Shown here: positions 18,166 through 26,590 of the stretch, one piece after another
Layout of the letters: each line of letters starts with the position of its first letter
Position numbering within the stretch: the stretch's first letter is position 1
Source of the DNA: an uncultured Clostridium sp.
Lineage (GTDB): Bacteria; Bacillota; Clostridia; TANB77; CAG-508
DNA length: 64,000 nucleotides
NCBI GenBank assembly: GCA_947648495.1
Contig: CANSOA010000005.1
Span: 1-64,000 of the forward strand
Direction of reading: 5' to 3'
Notes under the pieces: model-generated
What the model was told of the DNA's origin: nothing
The model's input: only the letters and a program-made list of their open reading frames with translations
The model's database searches: none
Translations under genes and position numbers: made by a program

Positions 18166-20271
18166 ATGAATAATATAAATGAAATATTAGAAAAAATAGA
18201 TGAAAATACGTTAAATAATTTAATATCAACTATACGAAGGACACCAGAATTTTCAATATTAAAAAAAAAGACGCAAATCAAAAATTCAGCAGTTGAAAAA
18301 AATGAAATTTCTAATAATAAAATTACTAATCGACAAGAACACAGTTCACAAGTTTCAGAAGTAGCTTATAAAATAGTAAAAGAAAGTGGGAGAACGGAAA
18401 AAGAAGCACTTGTGGCGGAATTAGTTGGCTTATGTCATGATTTAGGACATACTCCATTTGGTCATGATGGTGAAATGATGTTCACAGAAAAAACTGGAAA
18501 GCCTTTTTATCATGCAAAATATGGAGCAAAGCTTTTTGAGAAAGTATTTCATAAAGTTTTAAATTCAAAACATCCAAGAACTGGTAAAGATACTTTTAAA
18601 CAAGAAGCAAAAGAATCCTTAGAACAATTACAAACTTATGTACAAGCAGGTATATTTTCAGAGGATATTATCCAAAATGTATTAGGATTAAGCGATTTTA
18701 TCAAATCTGGTGTGAGTTTTCATCAAGAGGGCTATTATACCTTTGAAATGGATAAAAAACTCGAACAATTGAGAAAAAAGCATCAAGAAACTGGAAAATA
18801 TAACGAAGAACTGGATTTATTAGAAAAAGCACTAGAAAATCCTTGTGTTTATGCTGGAATGCTAGCAGATACTATCTCGATTATGCAATCTGATACAAGA
18901 GACATGATGAATACAAAAAATCCCTATGATGATTCAAAAACGGTTATTTCAATTGAAGACCAATTACAAGTTGCAAAAAAGGTGGGATTTACACCAGAAA
19001 ATATCACAAAAATGCAAGAACAACTTTTAAAAATTGGAAAAGTTGTTGATATAGATGGCTTAGATGAAAATGAGGCTTTGCATAAAATATTAGAAACTTT
19101 GGGACAAGTAAATGTAACACATATTCAAAAAATGGTAGCCCAATATACTGGAGAACAAGGATTAAACAACAAAGGCAGATTTCAAAGTGTTTCAGATGAA
19201 TATAAAATGTTTGCTGATAATTACAAAGCCAAGTATGAAGAATATATTGGTAAAAAATTAACCCAAGAAGAATGGGAAACAACAAGAGATAATGGATTAC
19301 AAGAGCAACGATATGCTTTAAAAGAAAAAAATCCAATTTTGTGTTTAACCTATGAAATACAAAATTCTTTAATGTATGGGAAAATTTTAAATCGAGAAAA
19401 CATAAAAATTCTTGATAATGATTTAGATAGAAACAAAGCAATATTCAGCAGAACCTATGATTATTTATATAAAATAAGTATGGCAAAAACTTCCGAATTA
19501 ACATCTCCAGAAGAGATTGCCTTAAAACAAGAAATGAATGAAATGTATAAAAGTAAGCAGTACCCTAAACAGTTTGGTGAGGTTGGTCGTGACAGAAGAA
19601 TAAGTAAAAGTCAAATTATTAAGAACCTCACCATATTTAAAATGCAACAAATGGGAAATTTGGACTTAAAAGACTTTTATCAGGAACATATTGGAAGCCA
19701 AGAAAATAATATTTTAGCACAAATCGAGCAAATGGAAGCACAAGGAAAAAACGAAGATGAGATATTACAGCAATTAAGTGGCATCAACCCAATAGCATAT
19801 AGTGATTTTAAAAGACGCGATGCAAAGAAAATACAAGATATTGAAAATTTAAGAAATAATAGTAAAACAGATGAAGAGATTGCTTTAAAATTAGGAATGG
19901 AAAAAAGAGATTTTGAAGAGCTTATGCAAGGGAAATCTTTTTTGAAAAGATACATAGAATATCGAATGACATTTGATGAAATAATAGAGATTTCAGAAAA
20001 TGACGTAAGTTTAGAACAAGAGAATAACCTTGATACATTAGAAATAGATGAGATTAGTCCTTTTGATTTAGTAGCAGAAATGCACGATCAAAAAAGTGAA
20101 CAGTTTTTTGAAGATAAAAAAAGCGGAAAATACAATGTTCCGCCACTATTAGGAAAAGTAATAGCTGATTCTATGGAAACAGTTACGTCAAAAGATATGA
20201 CTTTTGTATCGCAAGATGTAATGAAAGAAAATAGGAGAGAGCTTCAAACAGAAGTATCACAAGAAAGATAA
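18166..20271 (+). CDS. dGTPase-like HD-domain phosphohydrolase with long C-terminal extension
   Basis: 701 residues. The HD metal site is clear: H59 in RQEHSSQVSEVA, then H91-D92 in GLCHDLGHTPFGHDGE (with H95 and H100), and later Asp residues in ADTISIMQSDTRD. This is the pattern of dNTP triphosphohydrolases (dGTPase, SAMHD1-like), which cleave dNTPs to nucleoside and triphosphate. The region after about residue 250 is unlike ordinary dGTPases and carries possible coiled-coil stretches near 500-600. dNTP-depleting HD enzymes are a known anti-phage strategy, and this one is cargo on a mobile element, so defence is a reasonable inference. A housekeeping nucleotide role is the alternative. Confidence 0.75.
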   Translation: MNNINEILEKIDENTLNNLISTIRRTPEFSILKKKTQIKNSAVEKNEISNNKITNRQEHSSQVSEVAYKIVKESGRTEKEALVAELVGLCHDLGHTPFGHDGEMMFTEKTGKPFYHAKYGAKLFEKVFHKVLNSKHPRTGKDTFKQEAKESLEQLQTYVQAGIFSEDIIQNVLGLSDFIKSGVSFHQEGYYTFEMDKKLEQLRKKHQETGKYNEELDLLEKALENPCVYAGMLADTISIMQSDTRDMMNTKNPYDDSKTVISIEDQLQVAKKVGFTPENITKMQEQLLKIGKVVDIDGLDENEALHKILETLGQVNVTHIQKMVAQYTGEQGLNNKGRFQSVSDEYKMFADNYKAKYEEYIGKKLTQEEWETTRDNGLQEQRYALKEKNPILCLTYEIQNSLMYGKILNRENIKILDNDLDRNKAIFSRTYDYLYKISMAKTSELTSPEEIALKQEMNEMYKSKQYPKQFGEVGRDRRISKSQIIKNLTIFKMQQMGNLDLKDFYQEHIGSQENNILAQIEQMEAQGKNEDEILQQLSGINPIAYSDFKRRDAKKIQDIENLRNNSKTDEEIALKLGMEKRDFEELMQGKSFLKRYIEYRMTFDEIIEISENDVSLEQENNLDTLEIDEISPFDLVAEMHDQKSEQFFEDKKSGKYNVPPLLGKVIADSMETVTSKDMTFVSQDVMKENRRELQTEVSQER

Positions 20272-20287
20272 TAATGGAGAAAAACTT

Positions 20288-20728
20288 ATGATAAATACAG
20301 CAAATTTAGCTAGAGCATATTCAGAAGTATATGAATTTATAAATGTTTTAGGAGATGAATATAAAAACAAAATACCAGAAAAGTTATACTTAAAAATAGA
20401 AACAAAAAGAGATAAAACTTATATTCCACAATATGATATTAATCAAGAAAATGCAAACTTCTCAAATGAAGCATTATCTCTAATTTCAGCCATAAATTTA
20501 CAGTATTGGTGTGAAGATTCAGAAGAAAAAGAAAGATTAAAAAAGATTTATACTGATAATACTCAAAAAGAAGAACAAAAATATAGTTATGAAAATATGT
20601 TCAAAAATGAATATAAAAGTAAAAAAATACAAAATGAAAATACACAAATTATAGAATATAAAACAGAAAATCTATTTCAAAAAATATTCAATAAGATAAA
20701 ATCAATTTTCAAAAAAGTAATGACCTAA
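20288..20728 (+). CDS. Unknown protein, third gene of the HD operon
   Basis: 146 residues, acidic in the middle with a basic C-terminus (F-N-K-I-K-S-I-F-K-K). A central segment, L-S-L-I-S-A-I-N-L-Q-Y-W, followed by charged repeats looks helical. It resembles small proteins seen in gut Clostridia, but I know no function. It follows the HD gene by 16 bp with a GGAG site. The basic amphipathic tail could touch membrane or nucleic acid. Confidence 0.55.
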   Translation: MINTANLARAYSEVYEFINVLGDEYKNKIPEKLYLKIETKRDKTYIPQYDINQENANFSNEALSLISAINLQYWCEDSEEKERLKKIYTDNTQKEEQKYSYENMFKNEYKSKKIQNENTQIIEYKTENLFQKIFNKIKSIFKKVMT

Positions 20729-20745
20729 GTAGAAGATTTTCTTAC

Positions 20746-21918
20746 CTAATTTTGTCTATCTTTATTTTGCTTCTTATCCAAATTCTTCAACTGTTTTCTA
20801 AAATCCAACGAAACCTTATGTTCTTTTTCAAATTCTCTAATCAAATAATCGCTTCCAGGCAAATCAAATTTCTTGCAAATCCAAATGACAAACATCTCAA
20901 AAGCATTAACCCAATGCTCCATAGCTTTTTCTAACCTATTATATTTCTTGCTTAGAGTATTAAACTTTTTATCAAAATTCATAGTCAAAATTTTAATTTT
21001 TGTTTTATAGTCAATTTCAATATCTTTACATTTTGATTTTAACTGAAAAACTTCAAATCTCAGATTCGAGTTTTCATCATGATACTTTTGTGCAAGTTTT
21101 ACTAAATTTGCTTGGCTAGATAATTCTTTATGAAGTTGTTTATTTTCAGCATACAATTTTTCAATTAATTTATCTTTTGGCTCAATAATTTCCTTTTGTA
21201 TTTGTTCATCACGATTAAAAAACTTATTTTTAATATCTTTAATATCGGGAACTTTTGGTAATTCAAGGGTAATATCTTTTAAAGTTTTTTGCGTATTTTC
21301 AAAATTAGTAACTTGTTTAAATTCTTCAACAGATAGATGTTTTCTTTCGCTTGTTTCTCCGCGTTCTAATTTAAAACCTTTTTCGTTAAGGTATTGATTA
21401 AAAGCATCTTGCATTTGACCATAACTATTTTTCCCTTTCCAATAATCGCTATTACAAACTTTACGAATCGAATTTCCATTTTTGTCTTTACTATCTACTA
21501 CTGGAATAAAAGATAAGTGCATATGTGGAGTTTCCTCGTCCATATGCACTACCGCAGAAATAATATTTTCTTTACCTAAATTTTTATATTTTGCAACAAA
21601 GTTAAAACATTCTTGAAAAAATCGTTTTGTTTCATTCTCATCAAGTGAGTTAAAAAAGCTTTTGTCAGATGTCATTAAAAGTTCACACACAATAACACTA
21701 GTTTCTTTAATTTGTCCTTTCAAATTATTTTCTTGTTTTAGACGGTCAAATTCTTTTTCATATCTACCCAAAGGTTGTTTAATATGATAGTTTAAATAGG
21801 TTCGTTCAAGGTCAATGTTTTTATTCGAATAATTTTTATTTTTTCTTTCATTATGCATATAGGATTTTGAGGCATTATTTCGTTTATGTTTTTCATTTCT
21901 TAAAATAGAATAACTCAT
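20746..21918 (-). CDS. MobV/Pre-type relaxase
   Basis: 390 residues. It nicks oriT and leads single-stranded transfer of the element when a helper conjugation system is present. The N-terminus has the MobV start (SYSILRNEKHK) and a conserved H/N-rich stretch; the HUH metal motif is VHMDEETPHMHLSFIPV. The C-terminal third is coiled coil. The start at 21918 has AAAGGAG; the preceding in-frame ATG overlaps this site. The gene is convergent with the HD operon, with only 17 bp between them, and its oriT lies 70 bp upstream. Confidence 0.92.
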   Translation of the reverse strand: MSYSILRNEKHKRNNASKSYMHNERKNKNYSNKNIDLERTYLNYHIKQPLGRYEKEFDRLKQENNLKGQIKETSVIVCELLMTSDKSFFNSLDENETKRFFQECFNFVAKYKNLGKENIISAVVHMDEETPHMHLSFIPVVDSKDKNGNSIRKVCNSDYWKGKNSYGQMQDAFNQYLNEKGFKLERGETSERKHLSVEEFKQVTNFENTQKTLKDITLELPKVPDIKDIKNKFFNRDEQIQKEIIEPKDKLIEKLYAENKQLHKELSSQANLVKLAQKYHDENSNLRFEVFQLKSKCKDIEIDYKTKIKILTMNFDKKFNTLSKKYNRLEKAMEHWVNAFEMFVIWICKKFDLPGSDYLIREFEKEHKVSLDFRKQLKNLDKKQNKDRQN

Positions 21919-21984
21919 TTTGTCAGCTCCTTTCTCCATAGACTAAGCTAAAAGCAAAAAAAGAAGAAACTACGAATTCTTCTC

Positions 21985-22022
21985 TAACACACTAGAGGAC
22001 TTTTGGCAAAGTCCTCCGTGTG
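21985..22022 (-). other. oriT: oriT of MobV type
   Basis: Upstream of the relaxase gene. On the minus strand it reads a long inverted repeat (cacacggaggacttt ... aagtcctctagtgtg) running into TAGTGTGTTA (21994-21985). TAGTGTG/TTA is the nick-site core known from pMV158-type MobV plasmids. Position and orientation both fit. Confidence 0.75.
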
Positions 22023-22134
22023 ATTATCTAGTCAGTCCAAGTAAGCTTTACGCTTCGCGACCAGCTAGAGAAAAGGATTAGTGTTTCTTCATTTATAATT
22101 TTACGGTATAAATCAATTATTTTTCGTTCTATAA

Positions 22135-22481
22135 TCACACATAAATTACTTCATTTAAAACAATTTCTTCAACTGAATTTTTAATATTATTCATCATTCC
22201 GCACCCATTTTAATTGGTCGATTGCTTTCAAGTTTTCATCAACATTTTGGCTTTTTGCCATTTCATTCATTAAATAATCAACACGATTTTGAGCAATCGT
22301 ATCGACTTCAATTAAATGGTCTTGCAATGTGCCTTTCATAACCAACATTGTATAAGTATAATGGTCGTGTTCTTTTAAATAATTTAATCTTAATCTACCA
22401 TATTTTCCGAATAGTTTTCGGTTTGGGAAATTCTATATTAGGTATATAGTAATCTCCGCATTTTGAATAAGTAATTTTCAT
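22135..22481 (-). CDS. tnpV: TnpV family protein, read through two +1 shifts at CGG
   Basis: A small transposon-associated protein of unknown function. In plain frames it breaks twice. With a +1 step at CGG 22409-22407 (minus) the sequence continues as I-G-K-Y-G-R-L-R-L-N-Y-L-K-E-H. With a second at CGG 22201-22199 it gives K-W-V-G-M-M-N-N-I and ends V-I-Y-V-stop. Both restored segments match the TnpV pattern (GKYGRLR...LKEH; WVGxMNNI). The joined product is about 114 residues, normal for the family. The start has AAAAGGAG. Under the standard code it would be a twice-broken pseudogene. Confidence 0.8.
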
Positions 22482-22498
22482 AAAATCAACTCCTTTTC

Positions 22499-23155
22499 TT
22501 ATATTGACCAGCCTTCTTTTAATCCTAATTTAAAAGTCTCAACTAATTCTATTCTTTCACATTTTTTGGATAAATTAATGATTTCCGATACTGCTTTTAA
22601 TTCTTTTTGAGAAAGCTCTGTTATTACATCTTCATCTATAAAATGTCTAACATTTGGGTATTTTTCTTTAATTTCAAATATTTTATTACAAATACTTTTA
22701 TAATCTTCTCTTTCTTTCCATTTTCCATATTGCTTGTGGTTAACAAAGTCAATAATGCTGTCCCTACATTCATTAAAAAAACTATCTTTTTTTGAATTAT
22801 AAATAGGTTTATTTGATAACTTTTCTTGGCTTTTTTGTAATTTGTTTTTTAAATACATTCCATCTAAAAAGCCTAGTTTATAATACTGTCTATCCCATAA
22901 AGTCATTTCTTCCAATGAATAATCTCGGCACGAATTAAATTTGTCTAATAGTTGTTGCTGAATCTCTTTATCTTTAATTGTTTCGTTGATAAAATTCATC
23001 ATTTCATTTCTACATTCTTCTGATTTTATTACTGCCTTAGGTTTTCCATACATTTTAAAATAAACACATTCAAAACCATCTCCTCTTACATCGTACAAGT
23101 CGTTTAATATTTGATTTTCAAATATTTTCCTTAAACTATATTCTCTTTTTTCCAT
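22499..23155 (-). CDS. Hypothetical protein
   Basis: 218 residues, soluble and charged. It contains two similar short motifs, Y-Y-K-L-G-F-L-D-G (about residue 90) and F-K-L-G-L-K-E-G (end), of the type found in small helical proteins of Clostridia mobile elements. I do not recognise a function. AGGAGG precedes the ATG. It is divergent from the XRE regulator 120 bp away and lies upstream of tnpV in the same direction. Confidence 0.55.
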   Translation of the reverse strand: MEKREYSLRKIFENQILNDLYDVRGDGFECVYFKMYGKPKAVIKSEECRNEMMNFINETIKDKEIQQQLLDKFNSCRDYSLEEMTLWDRQYYKLGFLDGMYLKNKLQKSQEKLSNKPIYNSKKDSFFNECRDSIIDFVNHKQYGKWKEREDYKSICNKIFEIKEKYPNVRHFIDEDVITELSQKELKAVSEIINLSKKCERIELVETFKLGLKEGWSI

Positions 23156-23274
23156 TTCTTTACCTCCTAACTATTTATAGTTATTCTATTTATTTTTTGC
23201 GACAAAGTCAACTATAAATAGGTAATACGTAAAATTAAGTTTTGTTATACTATTTTTAGGAGGAAATATTTATT

Positions 23275-23511
23275 ATGGATTTGCAAGAAGCAGTAAAACT
23301 AAAAATCTTAAAATTGTGTAAAGAAAAGAATATTACTATAAATAAATTAGCCACTTTATCAGGAGTTCGACAATCAACAATCAATAACTTAGTTGATGGT
23401 ACAAGTAAAACGCCAACATTATTAACAGTTCTTCGTATTTGTTTAGGACTAGATATGCAACTTAAAGATTTTTTTGATGATGATATTTTTAAAGACTTAG
23501 ATGATGAATAA
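23275..23511 (+). CDS. XRE-family transcriptional regulator
   Basis: 78 residues with a Cro/C1 helix-turn-helix (INKLATLSGVRQSTINNLVDG, about residues 23-43) and an acidic tail. Probably the repressor of the element's divergent genes. AGGAGG is present. The gene end forms half of a terminator stem. Confidence 0.85.
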   Translation: MDLQEAVKLKILKLCKEKNITINKLATLSGVRQSTINNLVDGTSKTPTLLTVLRICLGLDMQLKDFFDDDIFKDLDDE

Positions 23512-23534
23512 AAATATTTATAATCTAAGTCTTT
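23491..23534 (+). terminator. Terminator overlapping the end of the XRE gene
   Basis: Arms aaagacttaga (23491-23501) and tctaagtcttt (23524-23534), then a T run. The minus-strand parB-like gene ends just beyond. Confidence 0.65.
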
Positions 23535-23542
23535 TTTTACTT

Positions 23543-24373
23543 TTATCTTTCTAAATCCTTATTCTTCCATTTCTGCTTATACTGTTTTAGTAACTTTTCA
23601 ATTGTTTCTTGCATTTGATTTGGTGTATAACCCTTAGGAAAAAAATCTTGTAATTTCTCCACTTTGAATTTTATTTGCTCTTTTTGATTTGGCTTTTGCT
23701 CTGTCATTATATTAAAAATCGTGTCCATATCTAATTTTCCATTTTTACTTAATTCTCTCATTCTGATAGCTTGATGGTATGATGGTGTACAATCTTCACT
23801 TTCGATTGTTTCTAATAAATCCTTTTGTTCATTCTCATTCAAATATGAAATTTCGACTGCTGGGGACATTGCCATTTTATGATCATCAACTAATTGTAAC
23901 AATGGCTTGATTAATTCTGCTAGTCTTACATATCTTTGCACTTGTCTGCCACTTATATTGTCGGTTACATTTTCTCTTGACCACTTCTGGACATTTTGTC
24001 CAGAACTTTTACCTTGATGTTTTTCTGCTTCCAATTTCATTTTAAAAGCAAATGCTTTTTCACTAGGCAATAATCCTTCACGTTGCAAATTGCTATCAAC
24101 CATAAAAATAGTAGCCTCATCATCTGTTATATTTTTTACAATGCAAGGGATTGTATCAAGGTTTGAAAGTTTTGAGGCAAACTTTCTACGATGACCTGAA
24201 ATAACCTCGTATTTTCCATCAGATTTTTTTCTAACAATAATAGGGTGTAAAATTCCATTTTCTTTGATACTTTCTTTTAGCCTTTCCATTTCATCATCAT
24301 TTTTTATTTTAAATGGGTGATTTGGAAAATCATCTATTTGATTAATTTTTAAATTTATAATTTCTTCTTTCAT
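23543..24373 (-). CDS. ParB-like partition/regulatory protein
   Basis: 276 residues. The N-terminal ParB domain has I-K-E-N-G-I-L-H-P-I-I-V and S-G-H-R-R-K-F-A-S, the CTP-binding boxes; the E-G-L-L-P-S-E-K-A-F region follows, then an HTH (I-S-G-R-Q-V-Q-R-Y). No parA is nearby, so it may stabilise an excised circle by itself or regulate genes. The ATG has AAGGAGG. Confidence 0.85.
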   Translation of the reverse strand: MKEEIINLKINQIDDFPNHPFKIKNDDEMERLKESIKENGILHPIIVRKKSDGKYEVISGHRRKFASKLSNLDTIPCIVKNITDDEATIFMVDSNLQREGLLPSEKAFAFKMKLEAEKHQGKSSGQNVQKWSRENVTDNISGRQVQRYVRLAELIKPLLQLVDDHKMAMSPAVEISYLNENEQKDLLETIESEDCTPSYHQAIRMRELSKNGKLDMDTIFNIMTEQKPNQKEQIKFKVEKLQDFFPKGYTPNQMQETIEKLLKQYKQKWKNKDLER

Positions 24374-24661
24374 AAAACCTCCTTCTAAAAAATAAAAACT
24401 ACCTACAAAAATCTGTAAGTAGTAAGTTAAATTTTTATTTCATTAAAACTGAATAGTCAGTAAGTAGCAAAATACACAAATTAAAAATTTTGGTTGTTTG
24501 ATGTCAAACAAATGTCAAACAAATTGTTATCAAATTTCATTTTTGAGAAATGTTTTTAAATGAATATTTCTTGAAAAACATTTCTCGAAGCCATTGGAAA
24601 ATATGGGTTTTAACTATTATTTAATAACAATAAATAATATTAAATATAAATTGTGCAGAGG
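24374..24661. other. Right end of the element: arm sites and hairpins, no gene
   Basis: Holds the palindrome ttgtttga-tg-tcaaacaa (24494-24511), a second TGTCAAACAA (24513-24522) and a hairpin with arms gagaaatg / catttctc near 24544-24585. The TGTCAAACAA pair matches the left end (14029-14050), so these are probably integrase arm sites. Confidence 0.6.
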
Positions 24662-24715
24662 GACTTAGGATCTAGTGTCTTTGACGTGGGGGTTCAAGTC
24701 CTCTCATCCGCACCA
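24662..24715 (+). repeat. attR of the mobilizable element / left att of the prophage (54-bp repeat, copy 2)
   Basis: Identical to the 3' 54 bp of tRNA-Leu (13911-13964) but with no tRNA 5' half. It separates two integrated elements and probably serves both. Confidence 0.92.
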
Positions 24716-24738
24716 TTTGACATAAAGTTGACGATATA

Positions 24739-24783
24739 AAAATCCTTGTATTAGTTGATAAAACTAAAACACAAGGATTTTTT
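24739..24783. terminator. Hairpin terminator between att and prophage integrase
   Basis: Arms aaatccttgt and acaaggattt, with A and T tracts on either side, so it can work in both directions. Confidence 0.7.
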
Positions 24784-24836
24784 GTTTGACTTTGAAATTT
24801 GTTAAAAATGGGTAAAAAATGGCGCTTTTTGCTGCA

Positions 24837-24903
24837 GATTACCCGAAAATTTCCCGAGAATTTATTGAAAAATAAGTGTTTTTTAAGATAGATTACCCGA
24901 AAA
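24837..24903 (+). repeat. Prophage integrase arm-type sites
   Basis: GATTACCCGAAAA occurs exactly at 24837-24849 and 24891-24903, with a weaker copy (aatttcccgagaa) at 24849-24861. Confidence 0.55.
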
Positions 24904-24913
24904 ATGATGATTA

Positions 24914-26167
24914 TTAAATTTCATCTAAAATATTAGCTATCATATCATCGTCGTCTTTTAAATATTCTGTATAGGTTTGAAGTGTTATATTAATATTACT
25001 ATGACCTAAACGCATTGAAACATCTTTTATTTTTGCACCATTTTTAAGCAGTATAGTTGGATGTGTATGCCTTAATTCATGTAATGTTAAAATAGGTGTT
25101 ATATTATTTTTTTCTTGCCACTTTTTAAACCAACCTGTTATGCTAATAAAATTTATCGTATCAAAGAAAATATTTTCGTTATTAGGATTTTCTTTAAGGT
25201 AAGTATTTAATAATTCATTAAGGGAAGAGGGAATTTTTATGGTTCGTCTTCTACTAAATACCTTTGGTTCTTTTTCAATCCATCCAGAACCTTTTACATA
25301 AATTCGAACACTGTTGATTGATAGTGTAGAGTTTTTATAATTAAAATCACGTTTCCATTTTAAACCTGCTAATTCTTCTCGACAGAAACCTGTTTTTAGT
25401 GCTGTCTCAATTAGAATTTTTTTTGCCCTATTTGTGTCAAATTTGTCTGTATTTTCGTTGTTTAACAGATTAATGACAAGTTTATAAGTTGGTATATCAT
25501 AGGCTCTTATTTTTGATTTTGAGGATAGTTTTGCTCGTTCAGACGGTAATTTATTTAAATTTAAAGTTTTTGCAGGTATTTTCCTGCAAGGGTTAGATGG
25601 AATATAATCCCATTCAAAGGCTTTCTGTAAGGAACCAGAAACAATTTCATAGAGTTTTAAATATGTTCCTTTGCTGATAGGAGTATTTGTTTTTCTATCC
25701 TTGTATTCTGTTTTAAATTTTTTTGCCATATTGAAATAATCTAATAATAATGAACTATTAATATTTTTAAGTTTATAATTTCCTAAATAGGGAAGTATTC
25801 TGTTGTTTAAATAGAATAAGTATTTTGGTGCTACTGATTCTGAACAATTTGCTCGAACATGTTTATCCATCCAGATTTGACAAAATTCACTATAAGTAAG
25901 ATTAGTGTTGCAATATTGTCTTTTTTCTATTTTATCTACAAAAAGTGCAAGTTTTCTTTCTGCAATTTCGGGAGAAGATGCATTTATAGTTTCGTCATAT
26001 CTTATTCGGTCTAGCATATAATAAAGCCTAGCTTTTCCGTTTTTTAGCATTTGATAACTACCTTTTTTACGCTTTTTGTTTTCAGTAGTTTTAATATTAG
26101 AATTTTGTAATTGTTTTTGAATTTCTGATAATTGTTTTAGAATATCTGCATTTATATTTTGTGACAT
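24914..26167 (-). CDS. int: Tyrosine integrase of the prophage
   Basis: 417 residues. Core-binding domain at about 110-190, catalytic domain after 215. Active-site pattern: TGFCREELAGLKW (Arg), HELRHTHPTILL (H-x-x-R), RLGHSNINITLQTYTEYL (His and Tyr). Only distantly similar to the element's integrase, yet next to the same tRNA-Leu core. It reads toward the att site. The start has a GGAGG site. Confidence 0.93.
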   Translation of the reverse strand: MSQNINADILKQLSEIQKQLQNSNIKTTENKKRKKGSYQMLKNGKARLYYMLDRIRYDETINASSPEIAERKLALFVDKIEKRQYCNTNLTYSEFCQIWMDKHVRANCSESVAPKYLFYLNNRILPYLGNYKLKNINSSLLLDYFNMAKKFKTEYKDRKTNTPISKGTYLKLYEIVSGSLQKAFEWDYIPSNPCRKIPAKTLNLNKLPSERAKLSSKSKIRAYDIPTYKLVINLLNNENTDKFDTNRAKKILIETALKTGFCREELAGLKWKRDFNYKNSTLSINSVRIYVKGSGWIEKEPKVFSRRRTIKIPSSLNELLNTYLKENPNNENIFFDTINFISITGWFKKWQEKNNITPILTLHELRHTHPTILLKNGAKIKDVSMRLGHSNINITLQTYTEYLKDDDDMIANILDEI

Positions 26168-26281
26168 AAAAATACCTCCATTTTCTTCAATTTATTTTTA
26201 ATAAACTATTGAAAATAGAAGTATTATAATATATAATGTAAATACAATCACTTTCAATAGTGTTTGTGTGGGAAAAGAATT

Positions 26282-26299
26282 TGTGTGTTAGACTGCAAT
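26282..26299 (+). repeat. 18-bp inverted repeat, left copy, flanking the immunity region
   Basis: TGTGTGTTAGACTGCAAT here is the exact reverse complement of 28470-28487. It lies downstream of the leftward immunity genes. Confidence 0.85.
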
Positions 26300-26323
26300 C
26301 AAACGGCACAATTCTTTTTCTTT

Positions 26324-26566
26324 TTATTTTTTCTCTAATTTCTTATTAATATCATCTAGTAATTTTATAATCATCCAGTTTTGTTCTATTATAGTTCTTA
26401 TTCCAAAATCGTCTGAATGAACTTGTCCTAATGATATTTGATTGTTGTTATTTAGCATAGATATTATTCTTTGCAGAGTTTTTTTGTCAGATATATCATG
26501 TAAATCATATCTATCCATTAATTCTTCATAATCTTTTTCTAGCGGTTTTCCACCCATTATTCCCAT
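26324..26566 (-). CDS. Small hypothetical protein of the immunity region
   Basis: 80 residues, charged and helical, no recognised domain. It is cotranscribed with the CI repressor (24-bp gap) and has GAAAGGAAG before the ATG. Linked to lysogeny by position only. Confidence 0.5.
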   Translation of the reverse strand: MGIMGGKPLEKDYEELMDRYDLHDISDKKTLQRIISMLNNNNQISLGQVHSDDFGIRTIIEQNWMIIKLLDDINKKLEKK

Positions 26567-26590
26567 ATAAAAACTTCCTTTCTATAAATT

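Larger units (their letters stand above)
13965..24715. mobile_element. Integrative mobilizable element (about 10.75 kb) in tRNA-Leu
   Basis: Bounded by the 54-bp repeats. It contains a tyrosine integrase next to attL, an excisionase-like protein, a MobV relaxase with oriT, tnpV, a ParB-like protein, an XRE regulator and a cargo operon with an HD-domain protein. No conjugation machinery is present, so it should need a helper for transfer. Confidence 0.9.
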
